A stretch of DNA of 63,412 nucleotides, taken from positions 1 through 63,412 of the forward strand of contig JAPKZA010000493.1 in assembly GCA_026394015.1 (NCBI GenBank), read 5' to 3'. The position numbers and the translations under genes are program-made. The notes beneath the pieces are model-generated. The model did not search any database. It was not told the DNA's origin and worked only from the letters and a program-made list of their open reading frames with translations. Source of the stretch: Acidobacteriota bacterium (GTDB lineage: Bacteria; Acidobacteriota; Terriglobia; Bryobacterales; Bryobacteraceae). This document shows positions 1-9,308 of this stretch, in pieces (positions within the stretch are counted from its first letter, which is position 1; every line of letters begins with the position of its first letter).

Positions 1-1
1 T

Positions 2-295
2 TGCGACGGGGCGAAGGTAGCGCGGCCGTTGACGCAGATGATGGGAGGGATTCCAACGCCGCTGACCGAGTTAGTGGCCCGGATGATGGAGAAAGACGCG
101 GGGAAGCGGACGGGAAGTTATCGGGAGGCGTTGGAGCAGTTGGAGAAGCTGATGGTGAGGACGCAGACGACGCAGCAGATTCGGGCGTTGCAGGCGGCGC
201 CGGCGAAGAGGTCTGGCGGGTCCGTTTGGGTTATCGTCGGGATCGTAGGGATTGTTATTATCGTGGGGACGGCGATTTACCTACTGAGTAGGTAG
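2..295 (+). CDS. C-terminal end of a Ser/Thr protein kinase (5' end outside window)
   Basis: The frame is open from the window edge, so the N-terminus and catalytic core lie upstream. What remains resembles the last helices of a Hanks-type kinase domain (PLTELVARMMEKD, then KR, then YREALEQLEKL), the usual place where kinase lobes end with a 'M..KDP..R' motif. This is followed by a short linker and one strong transmembrane helix (VWVIVGIVGIVIIVGTAIYL) before the stop. A kinase tethered by a helix after the catalytic domain is a common architecture in Acidobacteria, but here the helix is at the extreme C-terminus with almost nothing outside. The assignment rests on about 40 residues; another protein with a similar helix is possible. 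Confidence 0.55.
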   Translation, partial: CDGAKVARPLTQMMGGIPTPLTELVARMMEKDAGKRTGSYREALEQLEKLMVRTQTTQQIRALQAAPAKRSGGSVWVIVGIVGIVIIVGTAIYLLSR

Positions 296-341
296 TTGCG
301 GGGGACGAGTGTTTTCCAGAGGCGTTATCGCGTGCTTGCCT

Positions 342-662
342 ATGGCGGTGCTGGCGCTGGAGATGAGTAGTCCGCCGCTGAGCCGGTCGGCGGATGGGCC
401 GGACGGGAGTTACGTATAGTTTCAGTCCCGGTTGGGAAGGAAGGGGATTAACGAGGCGGGGCGGGAGAAGGTTTTTCGTTGCGATGGGCGGGGGTTGACC
501 GTGGCGGCGGAGCGGCCGGGACGGGACGTGGTGGAGCCGCAGCTGTCGGCGGATGGCAGGGTATTTGCGTTTTCTGTGTTGGGTGCGGAGACGGTTTTCC
601 GAACGCCGAGCGGCGAGGTGAGTCGGCCGGGGCGGTGGCGGATGGGCCGGAATGGCAACTGA
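342..662 (+). pseudogene. Decayed beta-propeller-like fragment
   Basis: This 518-nt gap between the kinase tail and the receptor gene contains no intact gene. One frame, open except for a TAG at about 417-419, reads like a strand of a TolB/WD40-type propeller: a SADGPDGSYV segment, the stop, then FQSRLG, later EPQLSADGRVFAFSV. Such blades ('SADG..V.F') are common in kinase-associated propellers of Acidobacteria, so this may be the remnant of a kinase-linked sensor. There is no signal peptide, no good ribosome binding site and no complete blade set. It could be a chance GC-rich frame. From 663 to 814 nothing else is seen apart from the presumed leader of the next gene. Confidence 0.3.
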
Positions 663-814
663 GACGGCGTTCTGAACTGCGAAGGGAATGAGGCGCGACT
701 CTCGGTTCGTTAGTAGCGGGAGGGGTGACAGAACAACCCCTTTCGTTGAGAAGTAAACTGTGATAGGTTCATCGACGCGAGTAATTGCACCAAACGGTTT
801 AGGTACAGTCCACG

Positions 815-3800
815 ATGAATCAAACTATGAAACTGTGGTTCCAGACTGCCTTTTTGGCATTCTTTTTAGGCTGGGCGGCCCTTCCCGCTCTTGGCCAACA
901 AGACCAAGGTCAGATTGCCGGCACCGTGCTGGATGCCAGCAGCGCGAGCGTAACCCGGGCGCGAGTTACGGCGACCAGTATTCAGGGAGTATCCCGGTCG
1001 GTTGATACGGGCGAGAACGGTTCGTACGTTCTGACGAATCTGCCGGTGGGTTTGTACGATGTTAGCGTGCAGGCGGCGGGCTTCAAGCGGTTCACGAGGA
1101 CCGGTGTCAAAGTCGACGTGGCGGCCCGCAGCACGGTGGACGTTAGCCTGGAGCTCGGAGCCGTGAGCGAGTCGATCACGGTGGAGGCGACCGGGGTGCA
1201 ATTGTCGCAGGAGACGGCGCAGATCGGCCGCGTGGTGGAGGCGCGGCAGATTACGGACCTCGCTTTAAACGGGCGAAACCCGATCAACCTGGCGCTGCTG
1301 AAGGCCGGGGTGGTGGGAGGAAACTTCAATAACTTCAACCCCAACAATATGCACGAGAGTTTTTCCATCAACGGGGGGCGGCGCAACGGGAACAACATCA
1401 CGATTGACGGGGTTAACGCGATGCGAACGCGCGGCGACTTTACGGGGTCGGCGCAGGTGGGGCTGCTTAACGTGGACACGATTCAGGAAGTACAACTGCT
1501 GACATCGACCTACCCGGCGGAGTACGGGAGGGCGATGGACGGGCAGATGCGGTTTGTGACCAAAAGCGGAACGAAGGATTTCCATGGCACGGGGTGGTGG
1601 TTCTTCCGGAACTCGGCGATGGACGCCAACAGTTGGACGCGGAACCAGAGCCCGGTGTTCGACGATTATCGGCGCGCGGCGCCGTTTCGGTTCAACCAGC
1701 CGGGGTACGCGATTGGGGGGCCGGTCTACGTTCCGGGCAAATTCAATAAGAACAAAGACAAGCTCTTTTTCTTTGGGTCGCAGGAGTGGCTGATTTGGCG
1801 GCGGGAGCAGACGGTAACGGCGACCGTGCCGACCGATGCGATGCGTCGCGGTAATTTTGCAGAGCTACTGAACCCGGCCAACGCGTTCTTTCGGCGGACG
1901 CGAGTGGTGAATGATCCGCTGACGAACAACGTTCCGTTTGCCGGCAACATCATCCCGTCCAACCGCGTGAGCGCCAATGGTGCCGGTGTTTTGAACGCTT
2001 TTCCTTCGCCAACGCCAGGGTTTCTGCAAGGCACGGACAATTGGATCAAAACGCTGCCGAATCCGCGGGAGAGCCGGAAGGACACCTTTCGGATCGACTA
2101 CTACGCCGGAAAGCATCGGATCAACTTCACCGGCAACAACTACCTTCACTACGAAGATGCTCCGTTTAACACCGGCCTCGACCGGTCGAACTCGCGGTGG
2201 GACCGGCCAAATATGACGGGTGCTTTGAATGTGACGAGTACTTTGTCGCCGACGATTATCACCGACTTCACGTTCACGGCGGCGAACGATGTGGTCTATA
2301 TCGGGATCTACGACAACGAGGGCCAACCGCGGTATCTGCGCGGCCAGTATGGCCTGAACTTCCCTTACATTGTCCCCGGGGTGAAGCGGATTCAGGAGCG
2401 GATTCCGCGCGGGTTGATCAATGGCTTCGCGACGCTGGATGGGTCGTCGAGGCCGGTTAATTCGTCGGGGCCGATGTATATGGCGGCCGGCAATATGACT
2501 TGGGTGAAGGGATCGAAGCACACGATTAAGTTCGGCGGATGGCTGTCGCACGACCAACAGAACAACAACGACCAAAGCGGCGCGCAGCAGAATGGGGAGT
2601 TCAGCTTTCTGGACACCGGCCACCCGTTGACGTCGGGCTTGGCGGTGGCGAACGCGGCGCTTGGCTACTTTGACGTCTATACCGAGCAGGGCCCGGCGGC
2701 GTATACGCTGCTGCGGAGCAACTCGCTCGAAAGCTATATTCAAGATACTTGGCGGGCGACGAAGAATCTGACGATTGAGATGGGACTGCGCCACTCTTTG
2801 CATCAACCGTGGTATGCGAAATGGAACGATATTGCGAATTTTGATACCCGCTATTTTGATCCGGCCAAGCGGGCGATAGTCGACCCGCGCGGCGGCTTCA
2901 TCGTTTCGGGTGATGCGTACAATGGGGTGGTTCTGCCGGGCAACGGCTTCCCGGATTCCGCCCGCGGACGGGCGAACGGCTCCACGCTGCCGAACGTTGA
3001 CCGGTTGTTCCATGGCCTGCCGCGAGGCTTCGCCGACACCTATACGAATGCCTTTGCGCCGCGGCTGGGCTTGGCGTACCGTATGGGAGCGAAGACGGTG
3101 GTCCGCGCCGGAGGCGGCATATTCCACCACCGGCAAATGCACAATCAGGGGTCGCTTTTCCGCAACGCGCCGAACCAGATTCAGGTGCAGGTGTTCAACG
3201 GCGAGGTGGATCGCCCGGGCGGGGCGACGCGTCGCGATTTCCCGTTCTATATTCGGGGAGTTGATTTGCGGTTCAAGTATCCGACGGCCATCAGCTATAG
3301 CCTTTCGATCCAACGGGAGTTGCCTGGTTCGTTGTTGGCCGAGGTCGCGTATGTCGGCAAGTCGGCAACCAACCAGGAGCGGACCCGAAATGTGAACCAA
3401 ATGGTGGCGGGAACGCTGCAAGCCAACCCGGGGTTGAACGCGAATGCGCTGCGGCCGTATCTTGGGCTGGGCCAAGTGGACGTGACGACGCGGGACGGCC
3501 ATAGCAACTATCAATCGATGCAGTTTAGCTTGGACCGGCGGTTCCGGAGTGGTCTGAGCTTTGGCGTTTCTTACACGTTCTCGAAGAATATCAGTGACAT
3601 TTTGACGCCTTTCGATGCTTATCGGAACGTGCGGTCGCTGGATGACATGGATCGGCCGCACTTGTTGAACATCAACTACATTTACGAGCTGCCGTTTTAT
3701 AAGGGGAAGCAGGGATGGCAGGCCAAGGCGCTGGGCGGGTGGCAATTGTCCGGGGTGATGTTCTTCCGGTCGGGCAGCCTGGTTTCGGTGACCGACGGGG

Positions 3801-4177
3801 TGGACGTGGCCGGAGTAGGACAGGGCAGCGGCAATCAACCCTGGGATGTCTCGGGCAGTCTCGCGGTAAGCGAGAGGGGTTTGGGCTTGCGGTGGTTCAA
3901 TACGGCGGCGTTTACGCGTCCGCGGGACGGAACGTTTGGCAACGCGGGACTGAACATTATCCGCGGACCTGGGTTCCAGAATTGGGACGTGGCGCTGTTC
4001 AAGAGCATTCCGATCAGCGAGCGGGTGAAGTCTCAACTGCGATTCGAAGTCTTCAACTTCCCGAATCTACCGTTGTTGAGCAACCCGTCCGGTAGTCCGC
4101 GAGCGGGCAACTTTGGCCTCATCACGTCGAAGTATAGTGAGCGGAACGTCCAGTTGGGTTGGAAGTTCACGTTCTAG
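815..4177 (+). CDS. Oar-like TonB-dependent outer-membrane receptor with N-terminal carboxypeptidase-regulatory domain
   Basis: Large outer-membrane transporter, 1120 residues. Residues 1-27 form a signal peptide ending in ALPALGQQ. Residues about 28-115 are a CarboxypepD_reg-like beta-sandwich (QIAGTVLDASSASVTRARV). A plug-like region follows (ITVEATG, then LNGRNPINLALL, to about residue 250). The rest has the alternating aromatic pattern of a 22-stranded barrel and ends in a terminal Phe (LGWKFTF), the BAM recognition signature. Acidobacterial genomes carry dozens of these; they are thought to import large ligands such as glycan or peptide fragments with TonB/ExbBD energy. I see no clear TonB box and cannot name the substrate. 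The ATG at 815 is chosen because the signal peptide begins there. Confidence 0.9.
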   Translation: MNQTMKLWFQTAFLAFFLGWAALPALGQQDQGQIAGTVLDASSASVTRARVTATSIQGVSRSVDTGENGSYVLTNLPVGLYDVSVQAAGFKRFTRTGVKVDVAARSTVDVSLELGAVSESITVEATGVQLSQETAQIGRVVEARQITDLALNGRNPINLALLKAGVVGGNFNNFNPNNMHESFSINGGRRNGNNITIDGVNAMRTRGDFTGSAQVGLLNVDTIQEVQLLTSTYPAEYGRAMDGQMRFVTKSGTKDFHGTGWWFFRNSAMDANSWTRNQSPVFDDYRRAAPFRFNQPGYAIGGPVYVPGKFNKNKDKLFFFGSQEWLIWRREQTVTATVPTDAMRRGNFAELLNPANAFFRRTRVVNDPLTNNVPFAGNIIPSNRVSANGAGVLNAFPSPTPGFLQGTDNWIKTLPNPRESRKDTFRIDYYAGKHRINFTGNNYLHYEDAPFNTGLDRSNSRWDRPNMTGALNVTSTLSPTIITDFTFTAANDVVYIGIYDNEGQPRYLRGQYGLNFPYIVPGVKRIQERIPRGLINGFATLDGSSRPVNSSGPMYMAAGNMTWVKGSKHTIKFGGWLSHDQQNNNDQSGAQQNGEFSFLDTGHPLTSGLAVANAALGYFDVYTEQGPAAYTLLRSNSLESYIQDTWRATKNLTIEMGLRHSLHQPWYAKWNDIANFDTRYFDPAKRAIVDPRGGFIVSGDAYNGVVLPGNGFPDSARGRANGSTLPNVDRLFHGLPRGFADTYTNAFAPRLGLAYRMGAKTVVRAGGGIFHHRQMHNQGSLFRNAPNQIQVQVFNGEVDRPGGATRRDFPFYIRGVDLRFKYPTAISYSLSIQRELPGSLLAEVAYVGKSATNQERTRNVNQMVAGTLQANPGLNANALRPYLGLGQVDVTTRDGHSNYQSMQFSLDRRFRSGLSFGVSYTFSKNISDILTPFDAYRNVRSLDDMDRPHLLNINYIYELPFYKGKQGWQAKALGGWQLSGVMFFRSGSLVSVTDGVDVAGVGQGSGNQPWDVSGSLAVSERGLGLRWFNTAAFTRPRDGTFGNAGLNIIRGPGFQNWDVALFKSIPISERVKSQLRFEVFNFPNLPLLSNPSGSPRAGNFGLITSKYSERNVQLGWKFTF

Positions 4178-4204
4178 GAGAAGGGCGGCAGCGATATCGG
4201 TTTC

Positions 4205-4250
4205 GGCCAACGTTGCTTTGAGCGCAGCGTTGGCCGCGCTGATATTTTTT
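4205..4250 (+). terminator. Rho-independent terminator after the receptor gene
   Basis: A 12-bp stem lies 28 nt after the receptor stop codon: GGCCAACGTTGC at 4205-4216 pairs with GCAGCGTTGGCC at 4224-4235 with one G-T pair. The loop is 7 nt. A T-rich stretch (TATTTTTT) follows about 6 nt downstream at 4243-4250. The T-run is displaced by a few bases from the stem, so it may be a weaker terminator than a textbook example. Confidence 0.55.
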
Positions 4251-4267
4251 GTTGGTTCTTGCGGTAG

Positions 4268-4393
4268 TCACTCCTGGCGAATCGCGATGGCCGGGTCGAA
4301 GCGCAGCGGGGCCGGCCGATCAGACTCCGGCAGGATGCCGACGACGAGATAGGGTTCGACATTGAGGATGGGGGTAGGGCAGCGAAGTATCAA
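4268..4393 (-). pseudogene. C-terminal fragment of an ADOP/FtsX-type permease
   Basis: On the minus strand one frame reads ...LNVEPYLVVGILPESDRP, then a tail ending LRFDPAIAIRQE and a stop at 4268-4270. Endings such as '(R)xDPxxALRxE' are the hallmark of MacB/FtsX-like permeases of the large acidobacterial ADOP family, one complete member of which lies at 25165-27441. Only about 40 codons are readable before an upstream in-frame stop. It has no start codon, no transmembrane segments and is squeezed between a terminator and the next gene. I read it as a gene remnant left by a deletion or rearrangement. Confidence 0.4.
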
Positions 4394-4410
4394 GGATTTT
4401 GATTATCCTC

Positions 4411-5223
4411 ATGAATATGCATCGATTGGCGGGCAAAGTGGCGCTGGTGACGGGCGCGGCGTCGGGAATTGGCGCAGGGATCGCGCGGGCGTTTGTGGCC
4501 GAAGGCGCGGTGGTCTATGTGACGGACTTAGACGATGAGCGGGGGAGACGAGTCGTCGAGTCGTTGGGCGATTCCGCGCGTTACGCGACGCTGGACGTGC
4601 GGGAGGAGTCTGACTGGATGGCGGTGACGGATTGGATTTTGAAGAGTACCGGGCGGCTGGACGTGGTGGTGAACAATGCGGGGATTACGGGGTTCGAAGG
4701 GACGGTGGCGCGGCATGACCCGGAGAACGCTTCGCTGGCCGACTGGCGGGCGGTGATGGCGACGAATCTGGACGGGACGTTTCTGGGTTGTAAACACGCG
4801 ATTCGAGCAATGCGGGCTGCCGGAGAGGGATCGATCATCAACATCTCGTCGCGGTCTGGGCTCGTGGGGATTCCAGCGGCGGCGGCGTATGCGGCGAGCA
4901 AGGCGGCGGTACGGAACCATACGAAGACGGTCGCGCTGTATTGTGCGGAGCGGGGCTGGGCGATCCGGTGCAACTCGATTCATCCAGCGGCGATTCTGAC
5001 GCCGATGTGGGAGCCGATGCTGGGCGAAGGCGAGGGGCGGGAGGCGAGAATGGCTTCGTTCGTGCGGGACGTTCCGCTGGGGCGATTTGGGAGTGTGGAG
5101 GAGGTGGCGGCGTTGGCGGTGTTGCTGGCTTCGGACGAAGTGAAGTACATGACCGGAGCGGAGCTGACCGTGGACGGGGGATTGTTGGCGGGGTCGGCAG
5201 TTACTCCGAAGCGCAAAGATTGA
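4411..5223 (+). CDS. Short-chain dehydrogenase/reductase (SDR family)
   Basis: Classical SDR oxidoreductase of about 270 residues. The Rossmann glycine motif TGAASGIG is near the N-terminus, the acidic residue after strand 2 (YVTDLDDE) points to NAD(H) rather than NADP(H), NNAG is present, and the catalytic Ser and Tyr-x-x-x-Lys are in ISSRSG and YAASK. The C-terminus has the usual [10 protein letters not shown]. The family reduces or oxidises alcohols and ketones on many substrates; nothing here fixes the substrate. The frame could also begin at a TTG at 4399 or the ATG at 4417; I chose the ATG at 4411. It stands 32 nt before the membrane propeller gene and may be cotranscribed with it. Confidence 0.85.
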   Translation: MNMHRLAGKVALVTGAASGIGAGIARAFVAEGAVVYVTDLDDERGRRVVESLGDSARYATLDVREESDWMAVTDWILKSTGRLDVVVNNAGITGFEGTVARHDPENASLADWRAVMATNLDGTFLGCKHAIRAMRAAGEGSIINISSRSGLVGIPAAAAYAASKAAVRNHTKTVALYCAERGWAIRCNSIHPAAILTPMWEPMLGEGEGREARMASFVRDVPLGRFGSVEEVAALAVLLASDEVKYMTGAELTVDGGLLAGSAVTPKRKD

Positions 5224-5255
5224 ACGAATTGGCGGTGGGGTCCGTATAGGGGTAA

Positions 5256-6986
5256 ATGACGACTTTGCAGAACCGACTTCGGCTTTGGCCAGGGGTGTTG
5301 ATCGTGACACTGACGTGGCTGGTTCGGTTCGGATTGCCGGTGGTGGCGCCGGACGCGCTGCCTTACGCAGTGGGCGGTGGACTGCTGGGCGGTCTGATGG
5401 TCTTTGGATGGTGGGTCTTCTTCAGCCGGGCTCAGGCGGTGGACCGTTGGGGGGGCTTGGCTTTGATCGTGGTCGGCTTGGGGGCGAGCTCGCAGCTGCT
5501 GCACGCTTCGATTGCGAAAGGGATGATGGGGCTGATGTTTCCGATCTACGCGATTCCGACGGCAAGCTTGGGATTGGTGGTTTGGGCGGTGCTGAGCCGG
5601 GGCCTTTCGACGGGACTGCGCCGGGCGATGATGGGGGTGAGTCTGGCGGTGGCGTGCGGGGGGTGGACGCTCGTGCGGACGAATGGGATGACCGGCGAAG
5701 CGGTATCGGACTTTACGTCGCGCTGGGCCCCGACGGCGGAGGAGCGGTTATTGGCCCGGCCAATCGAGCCGGTGGTGGAGAAGATTCCCGAAGTACCGAT
5801 AGTTGCGCCGACTCCGGTGGTCGCGAAGCCTGTCGTGAGCTGGACGGGGTTTCGAGGGCCGAATCGGGATAGCGTTTTGCGCGGGGTACGGATCGAAACC
5901 GACTGGGAGGCGACGCCTCCGCGGGAGATTTGGCGGCAGCCGGTGGGGCCGGGTTGGTCCTCGTTTGCGGTTGAGGGCGATCGGTTCTATACGCAAGAGC
6001 AGCGGGGCGCGGACGAGGTGGTTTCCTGTTACTTGGTCAGCACGGGAAAGCTGGTGTGGCGGCATGGGGATGCGGCGCGATTCTGGGAGTCCAATGCGGG
6101 GGCGGGGCCGCGGGGAACACCGACGCTGCATAACGGTCGGGTGTATACCTTCGGCGGGACGGGGATTCTGAATGCGCTGGACGGGCGGAATGGTGCGGTG
6201 AAGTGGTCGCGCGATGTGGCTAAGGATAGCGGTGCGAAGACGCCGGGATGGGGTTTTGCGGCTTCGCCACTGGTGGTGGACGACACGGTGGTGATCGCTG
6301 CCGGGGGCAAGTTGGTGGGGTACGACATCGTGACGGGCGAGCCGCGTTGGTTCGGCCCGGAGGGGGGATCGGGATACAGTTCGCCGCATCTGTTGACCAT
6401 CGGAGCGGTGCGGCAGATCGTAGTGATGAGCGGTCCGGGGGCGACGAGCGTGGCCGTGAAGGACGGTGCGCGGCTGTGGGATCATGCCTTGCCGGAGCAT
6501 GGGCGCATTGCGCAGCCGGCGATGACGACCGAGGGCGACTTACTGCTGAGCGAGGGCGAAGGGAACAACTTACACCGCGTGGCGGTGTCGCAAGGGGCGG
6601 GCGGGTGGACGACGGAGGAGCGTTGGAGCACGAACGGGCTGAAGCCGTACTTCAACGATTTCGTCGTTCACAAGGGCCATGCGTACGGGTTCGACGGAAG
6701 CATCCTGTCTTGTATCGACTTGAAAGACGGCCAACGGAAATGGAAAGGCGGGCGGTATGGGCATGGGCAGATGATCCTGCTGGCCGACCAGGATTTGCTG
6801 CTGGTGCTGACGGAGGAGGGCGAACTGGCTTTGGTTTCGGCGGAGGCGGACGGGTTCCGGGAGACGGCTCGATTCCGCGCGATCGAAGGGAAAACGTGGA
6901 ACCATCCGGTGTTGGCGGGCGATGTTTTGTTAGTCCGGAACGGCGAGGAGATGGCGGCATTTCGGCTGACGATGGCGCGGCGCTAA
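5256..6986 (+). CDS. Membrane-anchored PQQ-like beta-propeller protein
   Basis: 576 residues in two parts. Residues 1-160 contain about four or five hydrophobic helices (for example [21 protein letters not shown]). After a Pro/Val-rich linker, residues about 200-576 form a PQQ-like (quinoprotein-fold) propeller, recognisable from [21 protein letters not shown] and [13 protein letters not shown] repeats. Proteins with the 'FRGPNRDG' opening are abundant in Acidobacteria and Planctomycetes and are usually called PQQ-binding-like proteins, but cofactor-binding residues of true PQQ dehydrogenases are not evident. It probably acts as an extracytoplasmic scaffold or sensor. The function is unknown. 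Confidence 0.75.
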   Translation: MTTLQNRLRLWPGVLIVTLTWLVRFGLPVVAPDALPYAVGGGLLGGLMVFGWWVFFSRAQAVDRWGGLALIVVGLGASSQLLHASIAKGMMGLMFPIYAIPTASLGLVVWAVLSRGLSTGLRRAMMGVSLAVACGGWTLVRTNGMTGEAVSDFTSRWAPTAEERLLARPIEPVVEKIPEVPIVAPTPVVAKPVVSWTGFRGPNRDSVLRGVRIETDWEATPPREIWRQPVGPGWSSFAVEGDRFYTQEQRGADEVVSCYLVSTGKLVWRHGDAARFWESNAGAGPRGTPTLHNGRVYTFGGTGILNALDGRNGAVKWSRDVAKDSGAKTPGWGFAASPLVVDDTVVIAAGGKLVGYDIVTGEPRWFGPEGGSGYSSPHLLTIGAVRQIVVMSGPGATSVAVKDGARLWDHALPEHGRIAQPAMTTEGDLLLSEGEGNNLHRVAVSQGAGGWTTEERWSTNGLKPYFNDFVVHKGHAYGFDGSILSCIDLKDGQRKWKGGRYGHGQMILLADQDLLLVLTEEGELALVSAEADGFRETARFRAIEGKTWNHPVLAGDVLLVRNGEEMAAFRLTMARR

Positions 6987-7216
6987 CGGCAGTCCCAACG
7001 CTTCAGGAGGTCCAACACCTCCGTGGCCATCTGTGTCGACCCTCCGCCAGTACATGCCGATGAACCAAGGTTGGTTGTAAAGGGCTGCGAATCTGAACGC
7101 CTCAACGGAGCGGGCCGGCCAGAGTAACTCGTCGAGGCGGGGGCTCCGCGGCATGAGGCCCCCACGCATGAACGTTGCAGATTCCGACGGTTCTCAGATC
7201 AACAACGGAGCATGCG
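6987..7216. other. Intergenic gap between convergent genes, no gene recognised
   Basis: This 230-nt gap separates the propeller gene (+) from the dehydrogenase remnant (-). A 6-bp hairpin (GGAGGT at 7006-7011 with ACCTCC at 7017-7022, 5-nt loop) lies 20 nt after the propeller stop but has no T-run. Two short minus-strand frames are open here; neither has a ribosome binding site or a recognisable domain. Confidence 0.5.
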
Positions 7217-8501
7217 CTACAACCGAAACAACTTTTCCGACTTCATTCCCTTGAAAGCGTTTCGAGTATCGACCAGCACGGGCGAGGCGGCTAGGATCGC
7301 ATCGGCGTCAAAGGCGGCATGATCAGTGACGAGGACGACGCAGTCGGCCCGTTCGCAGCCGACAATCACGTCTTCCGAGTACATGTCGAGCCCATCGATT
7401 TTCAAATGCGGGACAAACGGGTCGCTGTAACTCAGCTGGGCGCCGCGCTGTTTCAACACATGGATGATGTCGAGGGCGGGAGACTCCCGGACGTCCTCGA
7501 TGTTCTTCTTATACGCAACGCCAAGCACGTGGATCTTCGAGTCGCGGAGGGGCTTTCGGTTTTCGTTGAGAGCGTGCTGCACCTTATCGACGACGAAGTT
7601 CGGCATCTGTCCGTTGATGTAACCGGCTAACTCAATGAAGCGAGCCTCGATGCCTTGCGTAGAACGGGTCAACGGGGATGCAATGGCCCCCAAGTCCGGG
7701 GCCGGGATAGAAAGGCATGAACCCGAACGGCTTCGTGGCCGCGGCGTCGATCACTTCCCAAACGTTGATGCCCATGCGGTCGCACATCATGGCCATCTCG
7801 TTGACGAGGCCGATGTTGATCATGCGGAACGTATTTTCGAGTAACTTCACCATCTCGGCGACGCTGGTGGACGTTACCGGGACAACGGTATCGAGCGACT
7901 GGGCGTAAAAAGCGGCACCGAGTTCGGTGCAGGCCGGGGTGATTCCACCAACGACTTTCGGAATGTTGCGGGTTTGATACTTGGCGTTGCCGGGGTCTAC
8001 CCGTTCCGGAGAGAAGCAGACGAAGAAATCCTCACCGACCTTGAGCCCGGACTTTTCGAGCATGGGTAAGACTAACTCATCCGTGGTTCCGGGGTAAGTG
8101 GTCGATTCGAGAATCACGAGTGTCCCCGGGCGGAGATACTTTGCAATCTGCTCGGTCGAACTTACGATGAAACTCATGTCCGGGTCTTTTGTCTTCCGCA
8201 GCGGGGTAGGGACGCAGATGTTAATCGTGTCCATCTCGGCCAGCTTGGAAAAATCATTCGTCGCTTTAAACAGCCCCTTTTCGACGAGGGGCGCGATCAC
8301 GGTATCGGGAACATCCTGGATATAGGATTTGCCCTGATTCAACTGCGAGATCTTCTCTTCGATGACATCGAAGCCCACGACGCTGAAGCCGGCGCGCCCA
8401 AACTCGACGGCCAAGGGCAGGCCGACGTAGCCCAGACCAACGATTCCGGCCACGGCTTTCTTGCTGAGGATCTTCTCCAACAGCGCTTCTTTATGCGTCA
8501 T
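7217..8501 (-). pseudogene. UDP-sugar 6-dehydrogenase (UDP-GlcNAc/ManNAc dehydrogenase type), frameshifted
   Basis: NAD-dependent nucleotide-sugar dehydrogenase of the WecC/WbpA type, which oxidises UDP-N-acetylhexosamine to the uronic acid for surface polysaccharides. The 8501-7632 part has the Rossmann motif GLGYVGLP, the central domain and the catalytic-cysteine motif GGHCIPVDP with Cys near residue 274. The frame then runs off into RHRGSLH and a stop. The rest (GIEARFIELAG, VLGVAYKKN, VRESPALDI, TRNAF) continues in another frame down to 7217. By comparison with the family's DPFY-LTWKAR-type sequence, about 20 nt are missing just after DPFY at around 7655-7665. The start overlaps dapF by 11 nt, so it closes the operon. 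Either a true inactivating deletion or an assembly error. Confidence 0.8.
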
Positions 8502-9303
8502 GTGCTTCCTTCAAAAAAAACGTTCCTACTCCGATCAGCTCAGCCGGTCCGGCCATCACTATATCCTCATCGACAGTCGGCCAACTAAACGCTAGGGGAC
8601 CCGCCGAAGTATGGACGGTGACGGTGCGGCCGACGATTCCGCGCAGCATCGACGCTACCGCAGCACCGGTCGACCCGGTTCCCGAACTGTTCGTCACGCC
8701 AACGCCGCGCTCGAAGAAGCGGACGTCCAAATTCAATCCATCCCGATGTTGCACGAAGGAAACGTTGGTTCGCTTCGGGAAGCGGGGATCCTTCTCGATC
8801 GCCGCACCCATGGCCGGCCAGTCGAAATCGAAGTTTTCCACGAAAACGACGCACTGCGGATTGCCGACATTCAGAACGGTGCAGTTGACGATTTGATCGC
8901 CGACCACCAAGGCTTCGCGTTCGGCTTCGACCACCGGACGACCCATGTTCATTTCAAACAGAAACTCATTGCCGGATCGCTCCAGCCGCCGCAGTTGCTT
9001 TTCGCCGCCGCCGGTCCGAATCCGAATTGTTTCTGCCTCGTAACCATTGGCCATGGCCCAGGCGGCCGCACAGCGGGTGCCATTGCCGGACATCTCGACT
9101 TCTCCGCCATCGGGGTTAAACAGGCGAATGCGCATGCCATCCGCGGGGCGGTCGCAGACCAGCCAGCCATCGGCTCCGATGCCGGTGTTGCGATCACAGA
9201 TCGCAATAGCGACTTGAGAGAGCCGATCGAGGGGCGCTTCGTCGGCCCACGTCAATAGGAAATCGTTTTTGGCGCCGTGCGCCTTGGCAAACGGTATAGA
9301 CAT
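8491..9303 (-). CDS. dapF: Diaminopimelate epimerase homologue with both catalytic cysteines replaced by serine
   Basis: About 270 residues, the normal size for DapF, which interconverts LL- and meso-diaminopimelate for lysine and peptidoglycan synthesis. The fold landmarks are intact: FAKAHGAKNDF at the N-terminus, NPDGGEVE, NVGNPQCV, FERG and GTGSTGAAVA. Known DapF enzymes use two cysteines, one in MCGNGxR and one just before GTG. Here these positions read MSGNGTR (Ser72) and NSSGTG (Ser207). It may be a variant epimerase, a racemase of another substrate, or an inactive homologue. The ATG at 9303 is 5 nt after the upstream gene's stop; a longer frame to 9741 is a shadow of that gene. The gene symbol reflects homology only. 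Confidence 0.75.
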   Translation of the reverse strand: MSIPFAKAHGAKNDFLLTWADEAPLDRLSQVAIAICDRNTGIGADGWLVCDRPADGMRIRLFNPDGGEVEMSGNGTRCAAAWAMANGYEAETIRIRTGGGEKQLRRLERSGNEFLFEMNMGRPVVEAEREALVVGDQIVNCTVLNVGNPQCVVFVENFDFDWPAMGAAIEKDPRFPKRTNVSFVQHRDGLNLDVRFFERGVGVTNSSGTGSTGAAVASMLRGIVGRTVTVHTSAGPLAFSWPTVDEDIVMAGPAELIGVGTFFLKEAHDA

Positions 9304-9308
9304 AGGCC

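Noticed and set aside
1865-4036. 723-codon open frame on the minus strand
   Set aside because: It lies wholly within the Oar-like receptor on the other strand, is rich in Arg, Pro and His, has no domain or signal peptide and no ribosome site. It is a shadow frame of GC-rich coding DNA.
7006-7022. Hairpin after the propeller gene as a terminator
   Set aside because: The stem is only 6 bp and is not followed by a T-run.
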